In this document: in pieces, positions 29,074-37,007 of the stretch
How the letters are laid out: each line of letters begins with the position of its first letter
How positions within the stretch are numbered: position 1 is the stretch's first letter
NCBI GenBank assembly: GCA_947589595.1
Contig: CANQBV010000006.1
Location: 18,270 to 82,269, forward strand
Origin: an uncultured Clostridia bacterium
GTDB taxonomy: Bacteria > Bacillota > Clostridia > Oscillospirales > SIG627
Reading direction: 5' to 3'
Length of the DNA stretch: 64,000 nucleotides
Made by a program: the position numbers and the translations under genes
The notes under the pieces: generated by a model
What the model was told of the DNA's origin: nothing
The model's input: the letters and a program-made list of their open reading frames with translations, nothing else
The model's database searches: none

Positions 29074-30666
29074 ATGATTACCGTTACCGATTTAAGCTTT
29101 CAGTTCGGCGGCCAGCTTTTGTTTAAAAACGTCGATCTGCAATTGAACCCCGGCAACTGCTATGGGATTATCGGCGCCAACGGCGCCGGAAAATCCACGT
29201 TTTTAAAACTGCTCTGCGGCGAACTGGAACCGACCACCGGCTCTGTCTCGATTCCGTCGACCGTGCGAATGAGCGTTTTAAAGCAGGATCACTTTGCTTT
29301 CGACGCCTTTCTCGTACTCGATACGATTATTATGGGCAATCAAAAGCTTTATGACGTTATGAAAGAAAAAGACGCCCTATACGCCAAGGAAACCTTTACC
29401 GATGAAGACGGCCTACACGCTTCGGAGCTGGAGGGTATTTTTGCCGAAATGAACGGCTGGGAAGCCGAGTCCGACGCGTCGAAGCTCATTCAGGGACTGG
29501 GGCTTTCGGAAGATCTTTTGTATGTCACCATGGATCAGCTCAAGGAAAGTGAAAAAGTAAAAGTGCTGCTGGCGCAGGCGCTTTTTGGCAACCCGGATAT
29601 TATCCTTCTGGACGAACCCACCAACGGCTTGGATCTTAAGGCCACGGCGTGGTTGGAGGATTTTCTGGCGGATTATTTCGGCACCGTTCTGGTGGTATCG
29701 CACGACCGTCACTTTCTGAACGACGTCTGCACCGGCATTGTCGATATCGATTACAGCGAAATCAAAATGTACGTCGGCAACTATGAATTCTGGTATGAAT
29801 CCAGTCAGCTCATTCAGCGCATGATCAAGCAGCAGAACCGGAAAAACGAAGAAAAGATCCGCGAACTGCAGGCCTTTATTTCCCGTTTCTCCGCCAATAA
29901 ATCCAAGTCCCGCCAGGCCACGGCGCGCCGTAAGCTGCTGGATCAGCTCACCATAGAGGAATTGCCCGCTTCCAGCCGCCGTTATCCGTTTATCAGCTTC
30001 GATATGGATCGGGAGCCCGGCAAGGATATTTTGTTTGTAGAAAATCTCAGCAAAACCGTCAACGGCGTCAAGGTGCTGGACGACGTTTCCTTCACGGTCA
30101 ATAAAGGCGATAAAATTGCCTTCTGCGGCGATGAAATTGCCATTACCACGCTCTTTCGGATTCTCAGCGAAGAAATTGAGCCGGATGCGGGCAGCTTTAA
30201 ATGGGGGATCAGCACGTCCCGCTCGTACTTTCCGCACGATCATACCTCCTTTTTTGAGGGGCACAGCGAAAGTATTTTAGACTGGATGCGCCCTTATTCG
30301 AAAGATCAGACCGAAACCTACCTGCGCGGCTTTTTGGGGAGAATGCTGTTTTCCAACGAAAGCGTATTTAAGCCCGTAAACGTGCTTTCCGGCGGCGAAA
30401 AGGTGCGCTGCATGTTTTCCCGCATGATGCTCTTTGGCTCCAATGTGCTCCTTCTCGATCAGCCGACCGACCACCTGGATCTGGAATCCATCACCGCGGT
30501 TAACAAAGGACTCAGCGCCTTTAAGGGCAACGTTCTTCTCTATACGCACGACTATGAAATGACCAATACCGTAGCCAACCGCATCATCGAAATCACCGGC
30601 GGCAAAATCCTGGATCGCACCGGGAATTACGAGGAATTTTTGGCATTCAAAAACGAGCGAAACTAA
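29074..30666 (+). CDS. ABC-F ATPase with one degenerate ATP site
   Basis: A 530-residue soluble ABC-F protein: two ABC cassettes joined by a charged helical linker (about 240-310), no membrane segments, the type that acts on ribosomes. Cassette 1 has intact Walker A GANGAGKST (34-42) and Walker B LLDEPTNGLDL (D180-E181), but its signature reads LKESE (156-160). Cassette 2 has an intact signature LSGGEK (438-443), but Walker A is CGDEIAITT (351-359) with no Lys, and Walker B is LLLDQPT with Gln (463) for the catalytic Glu. Since each ATP site combines Walker motifs of one cassette with the signature of the other, one site is whole and the other has lost three parts. CAAGGAG ribosome site. Confidence 0.9.
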   Translation: MITVTDLSFQFGGQLLFKNVDLQLNPGNCYGIIGANGAGKSTFLKLLCGELEPTTGSVSIPSTVRMSVLKQDHFAFDAFLVLDTIIMGNQKLYDVMKEKDALYAKETFTDEDGLHASELEGIFAEMNGWEAESDASKLIQGLGLSEDLLYVTMDQLKESEKVKVLLAQALFGNPDIILLDEPTNGLDLKATAWLEDFLADYFGTVLVVSHDRHFLNDVCTGIVDIDYSEIKMYVGNYEFWYESSQLIQRMIKQQNRKNEEKIRELQAFISRFSANKSKSRQATARRKLLDQLTIEELPASSRRYPFISFDMDREPGKDILFVENLSKTVNGVKVLDDVSFTVNKGDKIAFCGDEIAITTLFRILSEEIEPDAGSFKWGISTSRSYFPHDHTSFFEGHSESILDWMRPYSKDQTETYLRGFLGRMLFSNESVFKPVNVLSGGEKVRCMFSRMMLFGSNVLLLDQPTDHLDLESITAVNKGLSAFKGNVLLYTHDYEMTNTVANRIIEITGGKILDRTGNYEEFLAFKNERN

Positions 30667-30698
30667 AAAATGAGCCGGAGGCATCCGGCTCATTTTTG
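30666..30698. terminator. Bidirectional terminator between ABC-F and Nudix genes
   Basis: A 14-bp perfect stem AAAAATGAGCCGGA / TCCGGCTCATTTTT with a GGCA loop. A and T runs flank both sides, so it can stop transcription from the ABC-F gene and from the convergent Nudix gene. Confidence 0.9.
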
Positions 30699-30713
30699 TA
30701 AGCAATATCGGCT

Positions 30714-31217
30714 TTAAAACAGGGGATCTTTTCGCTGTTTTGCGGGTTTTTCCGAGATTTTTTCTCCATTCAGCACCGCTTCCTGCAAGTGGTCGCCCCG
30801 GTAAACCAGTTTCAGAGAAAAGAAAGGAATTTCCTCATCCAAAAGTTTCAAAAAGATCCGGTCGCCCTCCCACAAATTCAAATCCCGAATTTGCTTTTTC
30901 GGCACCCATTCCAGCGCGCCTTCCTCGCATTCCTTTACGGTGCCGGTAAAATCCTTTGCCAAAAACAAATGCATCAGTTCTGTTTCATACCGATCGGAAA
31001 CAAAGGTCACGATCCCGCGGTAAGCGGGAGCGCGCAGCAAAAGCCCCGTTTCTTCCCACGCCTCGCGCAGGATACCGTCCTCGGGACTTTCTTTTTCTTC
31101 GATCTTGCCGCCAATGCCGATCCATTTGTCACGGTTGCTGTCGTTTTCTTTTTTTATGCGGTGCAGCATCAGGTAGCAGCCATCTTTTTCAATATAGCAA
31201 AGCGTTGAATTAATCAT
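30714..31217 (-). CDS. Nudix hydrolase (MutT-like)
   Basis: A 167-residue Nudix protein hydrolysing a nucleoside diphosphate linked to another moiety. The Nudix box is complete: GGKIEEKESPEDGILREAWE followed by ETGL (G-x5-E-x7-REUXEEXGU). Upstream LMLHRIKKENDSNRDKWIG resembles the 8-oxo-dGTP-hydrolase branch, but substrate cannot be set from motifs. Its ATG lies inside the end of the YihY gene (8-base overlap, ATGATTAA) with GGAG upstream, so both genes are one unit. Confidence 0.9.
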   Translation of the reverse strand: MINSTLCYIEKDGCYLMLHRIKKENDSNRDKWIGIGGKIEEKESPEDGILREAWEETGLLLRAPAYRGIVTFVSDRYETELMHLFLAKDFTGTVKECEEGALEWVPKKQIRDLNLWEGDRIFLKLLDEEIPFFSLKLVYRGDHLQEAVLNGEKISEKPAKQRKDPLF

Positions 31218-32067
31218 GCAAAACTCCGTATTTTTTCTGGTAGAAATGCGCGTTGATATAAGCGCCGGAAAGAAGGATCAGGTTGATCATATACAGCCAC
31301 AACAAAAGCGCGATCATGGCGCCCAAAGAACCGTAAACCGCCGAATAATCGTTCATATTGTCCACGTAGAAAGCAAAAAGCCACGACATCAAAACCCAGC
31401 TGATCATTGCAAAAAAGGAACCGGGCAGCGTATCGCGCAGTTTCATTTTTGCGCCCGGCAGCACAAAATAGATCCCTACCAGCAGAAATAACATAAAAGC
31501 GGCAATCAAAAGGATCCTCAGGGAATGCAGCAGCGGCAAAACAGAATCGGAAAGAAAAATCAATCTCGAAATCCAGCGAATAATTACATTACCCGCCACA
31601 ATTAAAATCAAAGTCGCGTAGAACGCTATGATCATTAAAATAACAAACACAAAGGAAACGATCCACTCCGTGATCAGCGGCATGCGCGATTCGTCATGGT
31701 AAGCTTTGCGGATCCGGCTTTTCAGCGTTTGCACCGCTTTGCCTGTGGAATAGAGCGTCAGTATAAGGCCCAGGAAAATCAGACTGATGGGGTTTCTGGT
31801 GGAAATTTCTTCAATATAGGTGGTAATCAGCTTAATGATCAAACCGGGCAGGATATTGAGCTCTGTCAAGCCGTTTTCAATCGCCAGCGGATCAAAATGC
31901 AGCGTGGAAAAAGAAGCGCTGACCAGGATCAAAAACGGGAAAAACGAAAATAAAAAATAGTAAGAAAGCGTGGCGGAGCTTTCAAATATATTGGCTCCCA
32001 GCAGGGTTTTCCACAAGGGCTGGGGCTTTTCCGCCGGAGAGACGGGTCTTATTTTTATAATTTTCAT
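31210..32067 (-). CDS. YihY/virulence factor BrkB family membrane protein
   Basis: A 285-residue membrane protein with six predicted helices. ESSATLSYYFLFSFFPFLI and the later GSFFAMISWVLMSWLFAFY and YGSLGAMIALLLWLYMINLI stretches are the family landmarks. Once misnamed RNase BN; the actual role is unknown, perhaps lipid or envelope handling. It shares an operon with the Nudix gene. An AAGGAAC site precedes the ATG. Divergent from the YbaK-like gene across 99 bp. Confidence 0.88.
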   Translation of the reverse strand: MKIIKIRPVSPAEKPQPLWKTLLGANIFESSATLSYYFLFSFFPFLILVSASFSTLHFDPLAIENGLTELNILPGLIIKLITTYIEEISTRNPISLIFLGLILTLYSTGKAVQTLKSRIRKAYHDESRMPLITEWIVSFVFVILMIIAFYATLILIVAGNVIIRWISRLIFLSDSVLPLLHSLRILLIAAFMLFLLVGIYFVLPGAKMKLRDTLPGSFFAMISWVLMSWLFAFYVDNMNDYSAVYGSLGAMIALLLWLYMINLILLSGAYINAHFYQKKYGVLHD

Positions 32068-32107
32068 TCAAATCGTTCCTTATCATAAATTCACATAAAA
32101 TCACTAC

Positions 32108-32136
32108 TTGCATTTTACGCGGATTTTTTGTAAAAT
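32108..32136 (+). promoter_or_regulatory. Promoter of the YbaK-like gene
   Basis: TTGCAT (32108-32113), 17-bp spacer, TAAAAT (32131-32136), 30 bases ahead of the ATG. Confidence 0.75.
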
Positions 32137-32166
32137 ATTATAAAGTTTGATTTTTGAGGAAGAAAA

Positions 32167-32637
32167 ATGGCGATAAATAAAGTAAAAGAGTATTTTCGTT
32201 CGTTTGGAATCGAAGAAAAAATCCGTGTTTTTTCCGTTTCCAGCGCTACGGTAGAGCTGGCTGCGCAGGCCTTAGGGTGCGAGGAAAAGAGAATTGCAAA
32301 GTCTCTTTCATTTTCGGTGGATGGCAGCGCGATTTTAGTTGTTGCCGCCGGGGACGCTCGGATCGACAATGCCAAATTCAAAGCGCAGTTTCATCAAAAA
32401 GCGAAAATGCTGACCGCAGATGAGGTCGAAAGCCGGATCGGTCATGCAGTCGGCGGCGTGTGTCCTTTTGCTGTCAACCCGGGCGTGAAAACGTATCTGG
32501 ACGTATCCTTAAAACGGTTCGAAACTGTTTTTCCCGCCTGCGGCAGCTCCGACAGCGCGATTGAACTGACCATTCCGGAATTGGAAAAATACTCGTCTTT
32601 TGTCGAGTGGGTGGACGTGTGCAAGGACTGGGCGTAG
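32167..32637 (+). CDS. YbaK/EbsC-type aminoacyl-tRNA deacylase domain protein
   Basis: A 156-residue stand-alone editing domain. EEKRIAKSLSFSVDG carries the Lys of the deacylase site, and GHAVGGVCPFAV is the conserved glycine-rich loop (GG-x-x-P in the family). Such proteins hydrolyse wrongly charged tRNA such as Cys- or Ala-tRNA(Pro). A second, different YbaK-type gene lies at 62.8 kb, so the two may have separate substrates. GAGGAAG site before the ATG. Its stop is one base from the convergent S26 gene. Confidence 0.88.
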   Translation: MAINKVKEYFRSFGIEEKIRVFSVSSATVELAAQALGCEEKRIAKSLSFSVDGSAILVVAAGDARIDNAKFKAQFHQKAKMLTADEVESRIGHAVGGVCPFAVNPGVKTYLDVSLKRFETVFPACGSSDSAIELTIPELEKYSSFVEWVDVCKDWA

Positions 32638-32638
32638 T

Positions 32639-33097
32639 TCAGCCGAGTCTTGCTTTCAAGAAAGCACGGCAGTGGATCCAAAATCGCCGCAGCGGCAGAA
32701 ATAAAATGTAAATACGGTAGGAAAGGGAAGCAAGGTCTTTTTTCTTCCCCTTATGTTCCAGAGCAGAGAGTTTGGCAACGATCTGCTCTTTTTTGACGCC
32801 CTTTTCCAGGTAGTACTGGTTATCTCCGCAAAGAGTAAAGCCCTGCTCCGCACTGCCCCGAATGACGCGGTGCAAAACAAAAGAACCGCTTTTTCTGCGG
32901 TAAAAAACAATATCGTGCTTTTGAATGCCGTTCTCCACCGGAGAGAGGGTCACAGTATCCTCTCCGCCGTGGATCAGCGGCAGCATACTATTTCCGTACG
33001 CGGTAAACGAGATCGAAGCGCCGCCGCGAATTTTTTCTTCTATCAGAGGAAAAAGCTCGGCAAAAGAAACCTCTTTTGCCGAAGAAGGAGGATTCAT
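32639..33097 (-). CDS. S24/S26-type signal-peptidase-like protein
   Basis: A 152-residue protein with the catalytic Ser in AYGNSMLPLI (Ser37) and the strand-loop KHDIVFYRR...FVLHRV. His76 stands where bacterial type I signal peptidases have the general-base Lys, as in SipW/ER-type enzymes. GFTLCGDNQYYLE is the usual GDN strand. There is no N-terminal membrane anchor, but a hydrophobic segment (about 120-140) near the C-terminus could attach it. The ATG overlaps the pqqD-like stop (ATGA), and no ribosome site is seen, so translation must be coupled. It is the last gene of the kinase-PqqD cassette, and I infer that it cuts a leader peptide or the product of that cassette. Confidence 0.75.
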   Translation of the reverse strand: MNPPSSAKEVSFAELFPLIEEKIRGGASISFTAYGNSMLPLIHGGEDTVTLSPVENGIQKHDIVFYRRKSGSFVLHRVIRGSAEQGFTLCGDNQYYLEKGVKKEQIVAKLSALEHKGKKKDLASLSYRIYILFLPLRRFWIHCRAFLKARLG

Positions 33098-33351
33098 ACT
33101 AAAAGAGCGGCGTCTTTTAATTTCTGCAAAAAGCGCGCCGTATCATTTGCCGCGGTGTCTTTGTCGATCTCATATTCCGCCTGCAGAGCGGCGGCGATTT
33201 CTTCAGCGCTGGTTTCCTTCTCCAATAAACGCCAAATGAATTTTCCGGTTTCGTTCAGCGTAATGACGCCGTTGAAATCCAGATTGCCTACCGGCACGAC
33301 AATACAGTTGCCGGCAACCTCCCGCAAAATATAACCTTCTTTAATTTTCAT
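33094..33351 (-). CDS. PqqD-like peptide chaperone (RRE-type domain)
   Basis: An 85-residue PqqD-family protein. Characteristic parts are GNCIVVPVG, the NETGKFIWRLLE turn (family N-x-x-g-x-x-i-w-x-l-l), TSAEEIAAALQAEYEID, and the closing helix. PqqD folds bind leader peptides and hand them to modifying enzymes such as radical SAM proteins or cyclases. None of these enzymes is next to it; instead an HPr-kinase-like protein precedes it and an S26 peptidase follows. AAGGA lies eight bases before the ATG, two bases after the kinase stop. Confidence 0.82.
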   Translation of the reverse strand: MKIKEGYILREVAGNCIVVPVGNLDFNGVITLNETGKFIWRLLEKETSAEEIAAALQAEYEIDKDTAANDTARFLQKLKDAALLV

Positions 33352-33353
33352 AC

Positions 33354-34073
33354 CTATTTTCCTTCTTTCATGGCTTGATAAGATACTTTTGCCGCTTCCG
33401 GATCCATATTGCAGTGTAAACGATAGATCGGCACCGTCTGCACCAGCTTTTCGAGCACCTGTAAAAGGAAATCATACTGGTTGGGATTTCCGGGTCTTAC
33501 CGTTTGATCCAAAAGCTGTGGCAGCGCTTCCTTTGTGGAAATTCTTTCAATGGTATTCTCGGTGCTTTGCTGTAAAAATGCGATCCCCTGCAGCGGTACT
33601 TTGCAGTTGATGTTTAAACTCGTCTTTCCGCTCCAGGGCGTTCCGTAGACAAAAAACGTTTCCTCCTGCCAGCGCAGGGCAGGTTTATCATCGTTAATAA
33701 TACGGGCTCTTTCCCCGAAAAGCTGCAGCCAAAGCGCGGTGTGTGTGGATTTTCCGGTGCCGCTGGGAGCGGAAAACAAATACGCCTTTCCGTCTATCTC
33801 CACAGCGGAAGCGTGCAGCATCATTCCCTGAAAGGATAAAAGCAGGGTATAGAAGTTGCTGCCGGTTCCTAAATATTCAAAAAGCGGATCTTGCCCTTCC
33901 GGATGGTTTCTCCTTAACTGCTGTAGGTAGGAATCCGATATCGAAATATCCGCAATCGCTTTTTCGCTGCCTTCATAGCGATAGGCTTTGGCCTGGGAGC
34001 GCAGCGGTTCATACTTCGCGGTCAAATCGACGATCAATTCTGCAATCCGATAGCGATCCATTATTTGTTCCAT
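33354..34073 (-). CDS. HPr-kinase-like P-loop protein of a PqqD cassette
   Basis: A 239-residue protein lacking the N-terminal domain of true HprK. Residues about 85-205 are the kinase core: LHASAVEIDGKAYLFSAPSG then TGKST (Walker A 101-110), IINDDKPAL with the paired Asp, and YGTPWSGKTSLN, an HprK-type second loop. Proteins of this kind occur beside PqqD-like proteins in ribosomal-peptide clusters, where one known role is phosphorylating a lasso precursor. The start overlaps the upstream membrane-protein gene by 13 bases. A second in-frame ATG four codons in (34061) is possible. Function here is inference. Confidence 0.78.
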   Translation of the reverse strand: MEQIMDRYRIAELIVDLTAKYEPLRSQAKAYRYEGSEKAIADISISDSYLQQLRRNHPEGQDPLFEYLGTGSNFYTLLLSFQGMMLHASAVEIDGKAYLFSAPSGTGKSTHTALWLQLFGERARIINDDKPALRWQEETFFVYGTPWSGKTSLNINCKVPLQGIAFLQQSTENTIERISTKEALPQLLDQTVRPGNPNQYDFLLQVLEKLVQTVPIYRLHCNMDPEAAKVSYQAMKEGK

Positions 34074-35422
34074 GAGATCTTTCCGAATTTACGGTAAGAA
34101 AAATAGACAGCAGCAACAAGGCTGATCACAACGGCGACAACCGAAAACACCACCAAAAGGATCGTTTGCCGCTGTTGTTCACGTCTTAGCTGTGCGTTTA
34201 AATCTTCTTCAGCAAAATATTGCTCTGCGTTGAAAAGCGCCGAGGAGGCGGTTTCGATGGCGTCAATGACCTCTTTTAATTCATCAGCCCCGGGAGCATC
34301 GGTTTCTAAAAGCGCGTTGCCCTGTTTTACCGCTTCTTCTAAACGCTGCGCGTAAACCGCGGCGCGGGGGTCGGTTTCGACGTTCGCGTGCCGCAGGCAA
34401 AGCTGCTGTAATTTCATATATAAGCTGCGCGATACCAATTTATCATCGGTTTCCAGCAAAAGCTCGGCTTTCTTTTGCAGCAGGTTCTGGTAGGATTCCA
34501 AATACGCCTCACGGCTGTCGCTTGAGAATTCAGCAAGGATCAGCGGGTAAGAGAGCGCGTCCTCCATTTCGTTAAGAGTCGATTGAAACTGCGACCAGCT
34601 CGACTGCGTATAGTCGTTCTCTGACAGGCTGTTCAGTTTTTCCAGCGCCTGCTCCAGCACCCGAAAATCCAGATTTTCCCGCAAAAGTGCGGCCAGGCTC
34701 TCGTTTAAATCATCGGCGGCCTCCTGAAGATCCTTTGCCGCGGGATTTTGCCGGTCGATCAGCCTTTCGGCGCGCTCCATGGCGTTAAGAAAGCTTCTCG
34801 CATGCTCGCCCGTCAAATAGTCCGTTTGAATAAACGCCGCAAGATGAGTCGTGAGCGCGGCCAATTCTTCTTTCGAAATCGTTTCGGGGTCATAGGTGAA
34901 GATCAAATCGTCAAAGGCGTCTTTGATCGCGTTTGTGAAAGCATCGATATCGGTCTGTTTTCTCTGACGGTAGGTTTCCGTATCCACCGCATTGTTGAAG
35001 GTATACAGAAGCGGCGAATACAGTTCTTCCTGCGCTGCGTCTATGGCATTGGAAAGAGCGGCCCAGCTGCTTTCCGTGTAAAGCGCCGGCGAAAGGGAAT
35101 TGTAAATTTCAATCGAATGCAAAAGGTCGGCGTAATCAAAAGTCGCCAGGCACAAATTGACATAGGCGATTCTCAGCTCATCATAGGCCTTTTCCAGCTC
35201 CTCTTCGCCAGCAGAAGTATTCGCAAGAATTTTGGCAGTGTCCGATAATTCCCGGCGATATGCGTTCATCGCGTTACCCTCATTAAAATGGGCTTCGTTT
35301 AAATCCTGCTGCAGACTTTGATAGGCGTTTTCCAGTTTGGAGCGATCAAAAGCCGCAAAAGACTTTAGGGACAATGCCAACGTCAGCGCCAACACAAAAA
35401 CGGCAACAAAAAGTTTTTTCAT
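34061..35422 (-). CDS. Secreted, C-terminally anchored helical protein with FIVAR-like repeats
   Basis: A 453-residue protein: signal peptide (1-23, ending SFA), a long alpha-helical acidic ectodomain, a transmembrane helix (about 424-443) and a short basic tail, so a type I surface protein. Two FIVAR-like units are visible, YTESSWAALSNAIDAAQEEL and YTQSSWSQFQSTLNEMEDAL, plus weaker copies. FIVAR modules occur in cell-wall-associated adhesins and sugar-binding proteins. It starts directly after the rsmA stop with GAGGAAAA and ends inside the kinase gene, which places it in the same transcript as the HprK-like/PqqD/S26 genes. Confidence 0.72.
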   Translation of the reverse strand: MKKLFVAVFVLALTLALSLKSFAAFDRSKLENAYQSLQQDLNEAHFNEGNAMNAYRRELSDTAKILANTSAGEEELEKAYDELRIAYVNLCLATFDYADLLHSIEIYNSLSPALYTESSWAALSNAIDAAQEELYSPLLYTFNNAVDTETYRQRKQTDIDAFTNAIKDAFDDLIFTYDPETISKEELAALTTHLAAFIQTDYLTGEHARSFLNAMERAERLIDRQNPAAKDLQEAADDLNESLAALLRENLDFRVLEQALEKLNSLSENDYTQSSWSQFQSTLNEMEDALSYPLILAEFSSDSREAYLESYQNLLQKKAELLLETDDKLVSRSLYMKLQQLCLRHANVETDPRAAVYAQRLEEAVKQGNALLETDAPGADELKEVIDAIETASSALFNAEQYFAEEDLNAQLRREQQRQTILLVVFSVVAVVISLVAAVYFSYRKFGKISWNK

Positions 35423-36301
35423 TTATTTTTCCTCGAATTGATATAAAATATCGCTGATTTTAGCGTACTCCATGAGGCTCAGCGTTTCGCCGCGCCGCTG
35501 TGGATCGATCCCGGCGTCGCGGATCCCTTTCAAAATTTCTTCTTTTGAAAAACGCGGAGAGAAATAAGCATAAAGGGAATTCGGAAGCGTTTTCCGGCGC
35601 GCGGAAAAGGAAGCGCGAATCACCTGAAAAAACAAAGGCAGCGAAAGCGGCTGCACCGGTTTTTCCCTGTGCGGAGTCAGCCGCAGAACGGCGGAGTCCA
35701 CCTTCGGCTTCGGAATAAAGTTTCCGGGGCCTACAAAAAACAGTTTTTCCGCCTTGGCGTAAAATGATACCGCCGCCGTAATCGCACCGTAATCCGGGGA
35801 ATTGGGCGCGGAAAGCAGACGGTTTGCCGCTTCCTTTTGGATCAGCACCGTAACGCTTTCCAAAGTGATGCCGCTTTCCAGCACCCGCATGATCAATTCG
35901 CTGGTAATGTAATACGGCAAATTGGAGCATACCGCAAACGCATATCCGGGAAATTCTTTTTCCAAGGCGCTGAAATCAAATTTCAAAGCATCCATAAAAA
36001 CAATTTTTACATTTTTCAAATCACCCAGCGTTTCTTCCAAAACGCCGGTCAAAACCGGGTCGATCTCAATGGCGATCACCCGGTCAAATTTTTCGCAAAG
36101 CTGACGGGTCAAAGCCCCGGCGCCCGGGCCGATTTCAATTGCGAGCGCCTTTTTTTCGACAGGAATCGTTTCCCGCGAGGCGTCGGCAATCCGCGCGGCT
36201 ATTTTTTCCTGTATCAGAAAATTCTGACCGAGATTTTTTTTAAAGAAGAAGCCGTGCTTCTCCAGCACCTCGGTTATTTCTTTAGCGGAATACAAATTCA
36301 T
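35423..36301 (-). CDS. rsmA: 16S rRNA dimethyladenosine transferase
   Basis: A 292-residue RsmA/KsgA, dimethylating two adjacent adenosines near the 3' end of 16S rRNA with SAM. SAM motif AIEIGPGAGALTRQLCEK, the catalytic SNLPYYIT (N-L-P-Y), and N-terminal FKKNLGQNFLI are intact. The reading frame is open for 23 codons upstream, but the ATG at 36301 (MNLYSAKE) follows AAAGG at good distance and matches the family's N-terminus. It is the first gene of a reverse operon whose other members are unrelated in function. Divergent from rubrerythrin by 62 bp. Confidence 0.95.
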   Translation of the reverse strand: MNLYSAKEITEVLEKHGFFFKKNLGQNFLIQEKIAARIADASRETIPVEKKALAIEIGPGAGALTRQLCEKFDRVIAIEIDPVLTGVLEETLGDLKNVKIVFMDALKFDFSALEKEFPGYAFAVCSNLPYYITSELIMRVLESGITLESVTVLIQKEAANRLLSAPNSPDYGAITAAVSFYAKAEKLFFVGPGNFIPKPKVDSAVLRLTPHREKPVQPLSLPLFFQVIRASFSARRKTLPNSLYAYFSPRFSKEEILKGIRDAGIDPQRRGETLSLMEYAKISDILYQFEEK

Positions 36302-36363
36302 AGGAAACCTTTGCATGAAAATAGAATGACTGGGAAAAATGAAACCGAAAGGAAGGGATAACA

Positions 36364-36900
36364 ATGCCAAACACGGAAGGAACCAGAACCGAACAAAATT
36401 TAAGAGCCGCGATCAGCGGGGAAACGCAGGCCTGGGGTCTGTATGAATTGTTTGCCGAACGCGCCGAAAAAGACGGCTTTCAGGAAATTGCTGCGATTTT
36501 CAAGGAAACCGCCCACAACGAGAGAGCGCACGCAGAAATTTATTGGAATCTTTTAAACTGCATTCAAAAAACCGTGGACAATCTCAAAAACGCCAAGGAC
36601 ATGGAGCTGCATGAAACCAATATCATGTACCCCGAATTTGCCAAAATTGCACGCGAAGAAGGCTTTTCCGACATTGCCGATACACTGGAAAAGGTAGGGA
36701 AGATCGAGGCTGACCATGCGAAACGCTTTGAGAAGCTGGAAAACGAGCTTCGCAAAGGCGAAATCTTTGCCCGTTCGACGCCGCAAACCTGGATCTGCAC
36801 CAATTGCGGACACCACGCGAATGGCCCCGATGCGCCGACGGTCTGCCCGGTCTGCGGAAGACCGGTCGCCTATTTCAAACTGCAGCAGCAAGGCTCGTGA
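36364..36900 (+). CDS. rbr: Rubrerythrin
   Basis: A 178-residue rubrerythrin, a non-haem peroxidase reducing hydrogen peroxide in anaerobes. The diiron ferritin-like domain (1-140) shows two E-x-x-H type helices: SGETQAWGLYELFAERAEKD / ETAHNERAHAEIYW and ...EADHAKRF. The C-terminal rubredoxin-like site is CTNCG...CPVCG (about 144-165). Full length for the family. AAAGGAAGGG site before ATG. It is alone on its transcript and ends at a bidirectional terminator. A reverse rubrerythrin is at 61.0 kb. Confidence 0.95.
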   Translation: MPNTEGTRTEQNLRAAISGETQAWGLYELFAERAEKDGFQEIAAIFKETAHNERAHAEIYWNLLNCIQKTVDNLKNAKDMELHETNIMYPEFAKIAREEGFSDIADTLEKVGKIEADHAKRFEKLENELRKGEIFARSTPQTWICTNCGHHANGPDAPTVCPVCGRPVAYFKLQQQGS

Positions 36901-36959
36901 GCGTAAAAACCCTAAAATAGTATAACATTGTTTTTCTAAGAATTCAATAAAATTTGCAC

Positions 36960-37004
36960 AAAAAAGGCAAGAAATCGGAAAAAGCTCCCGTTCTTGCCTT
37001 TTTT
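36960..37004. terminator. Bidirectional terminator between rubrerythrin and spoIVA
   Basis: AAAAAAGGCAAGAA pairs with TTCTTGCCTTTTTT across a 17-base loop; A and T runs on both sides serve the two convergent genes. Confidence 0.88.
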
Positions 37005-37007
37005 CTT

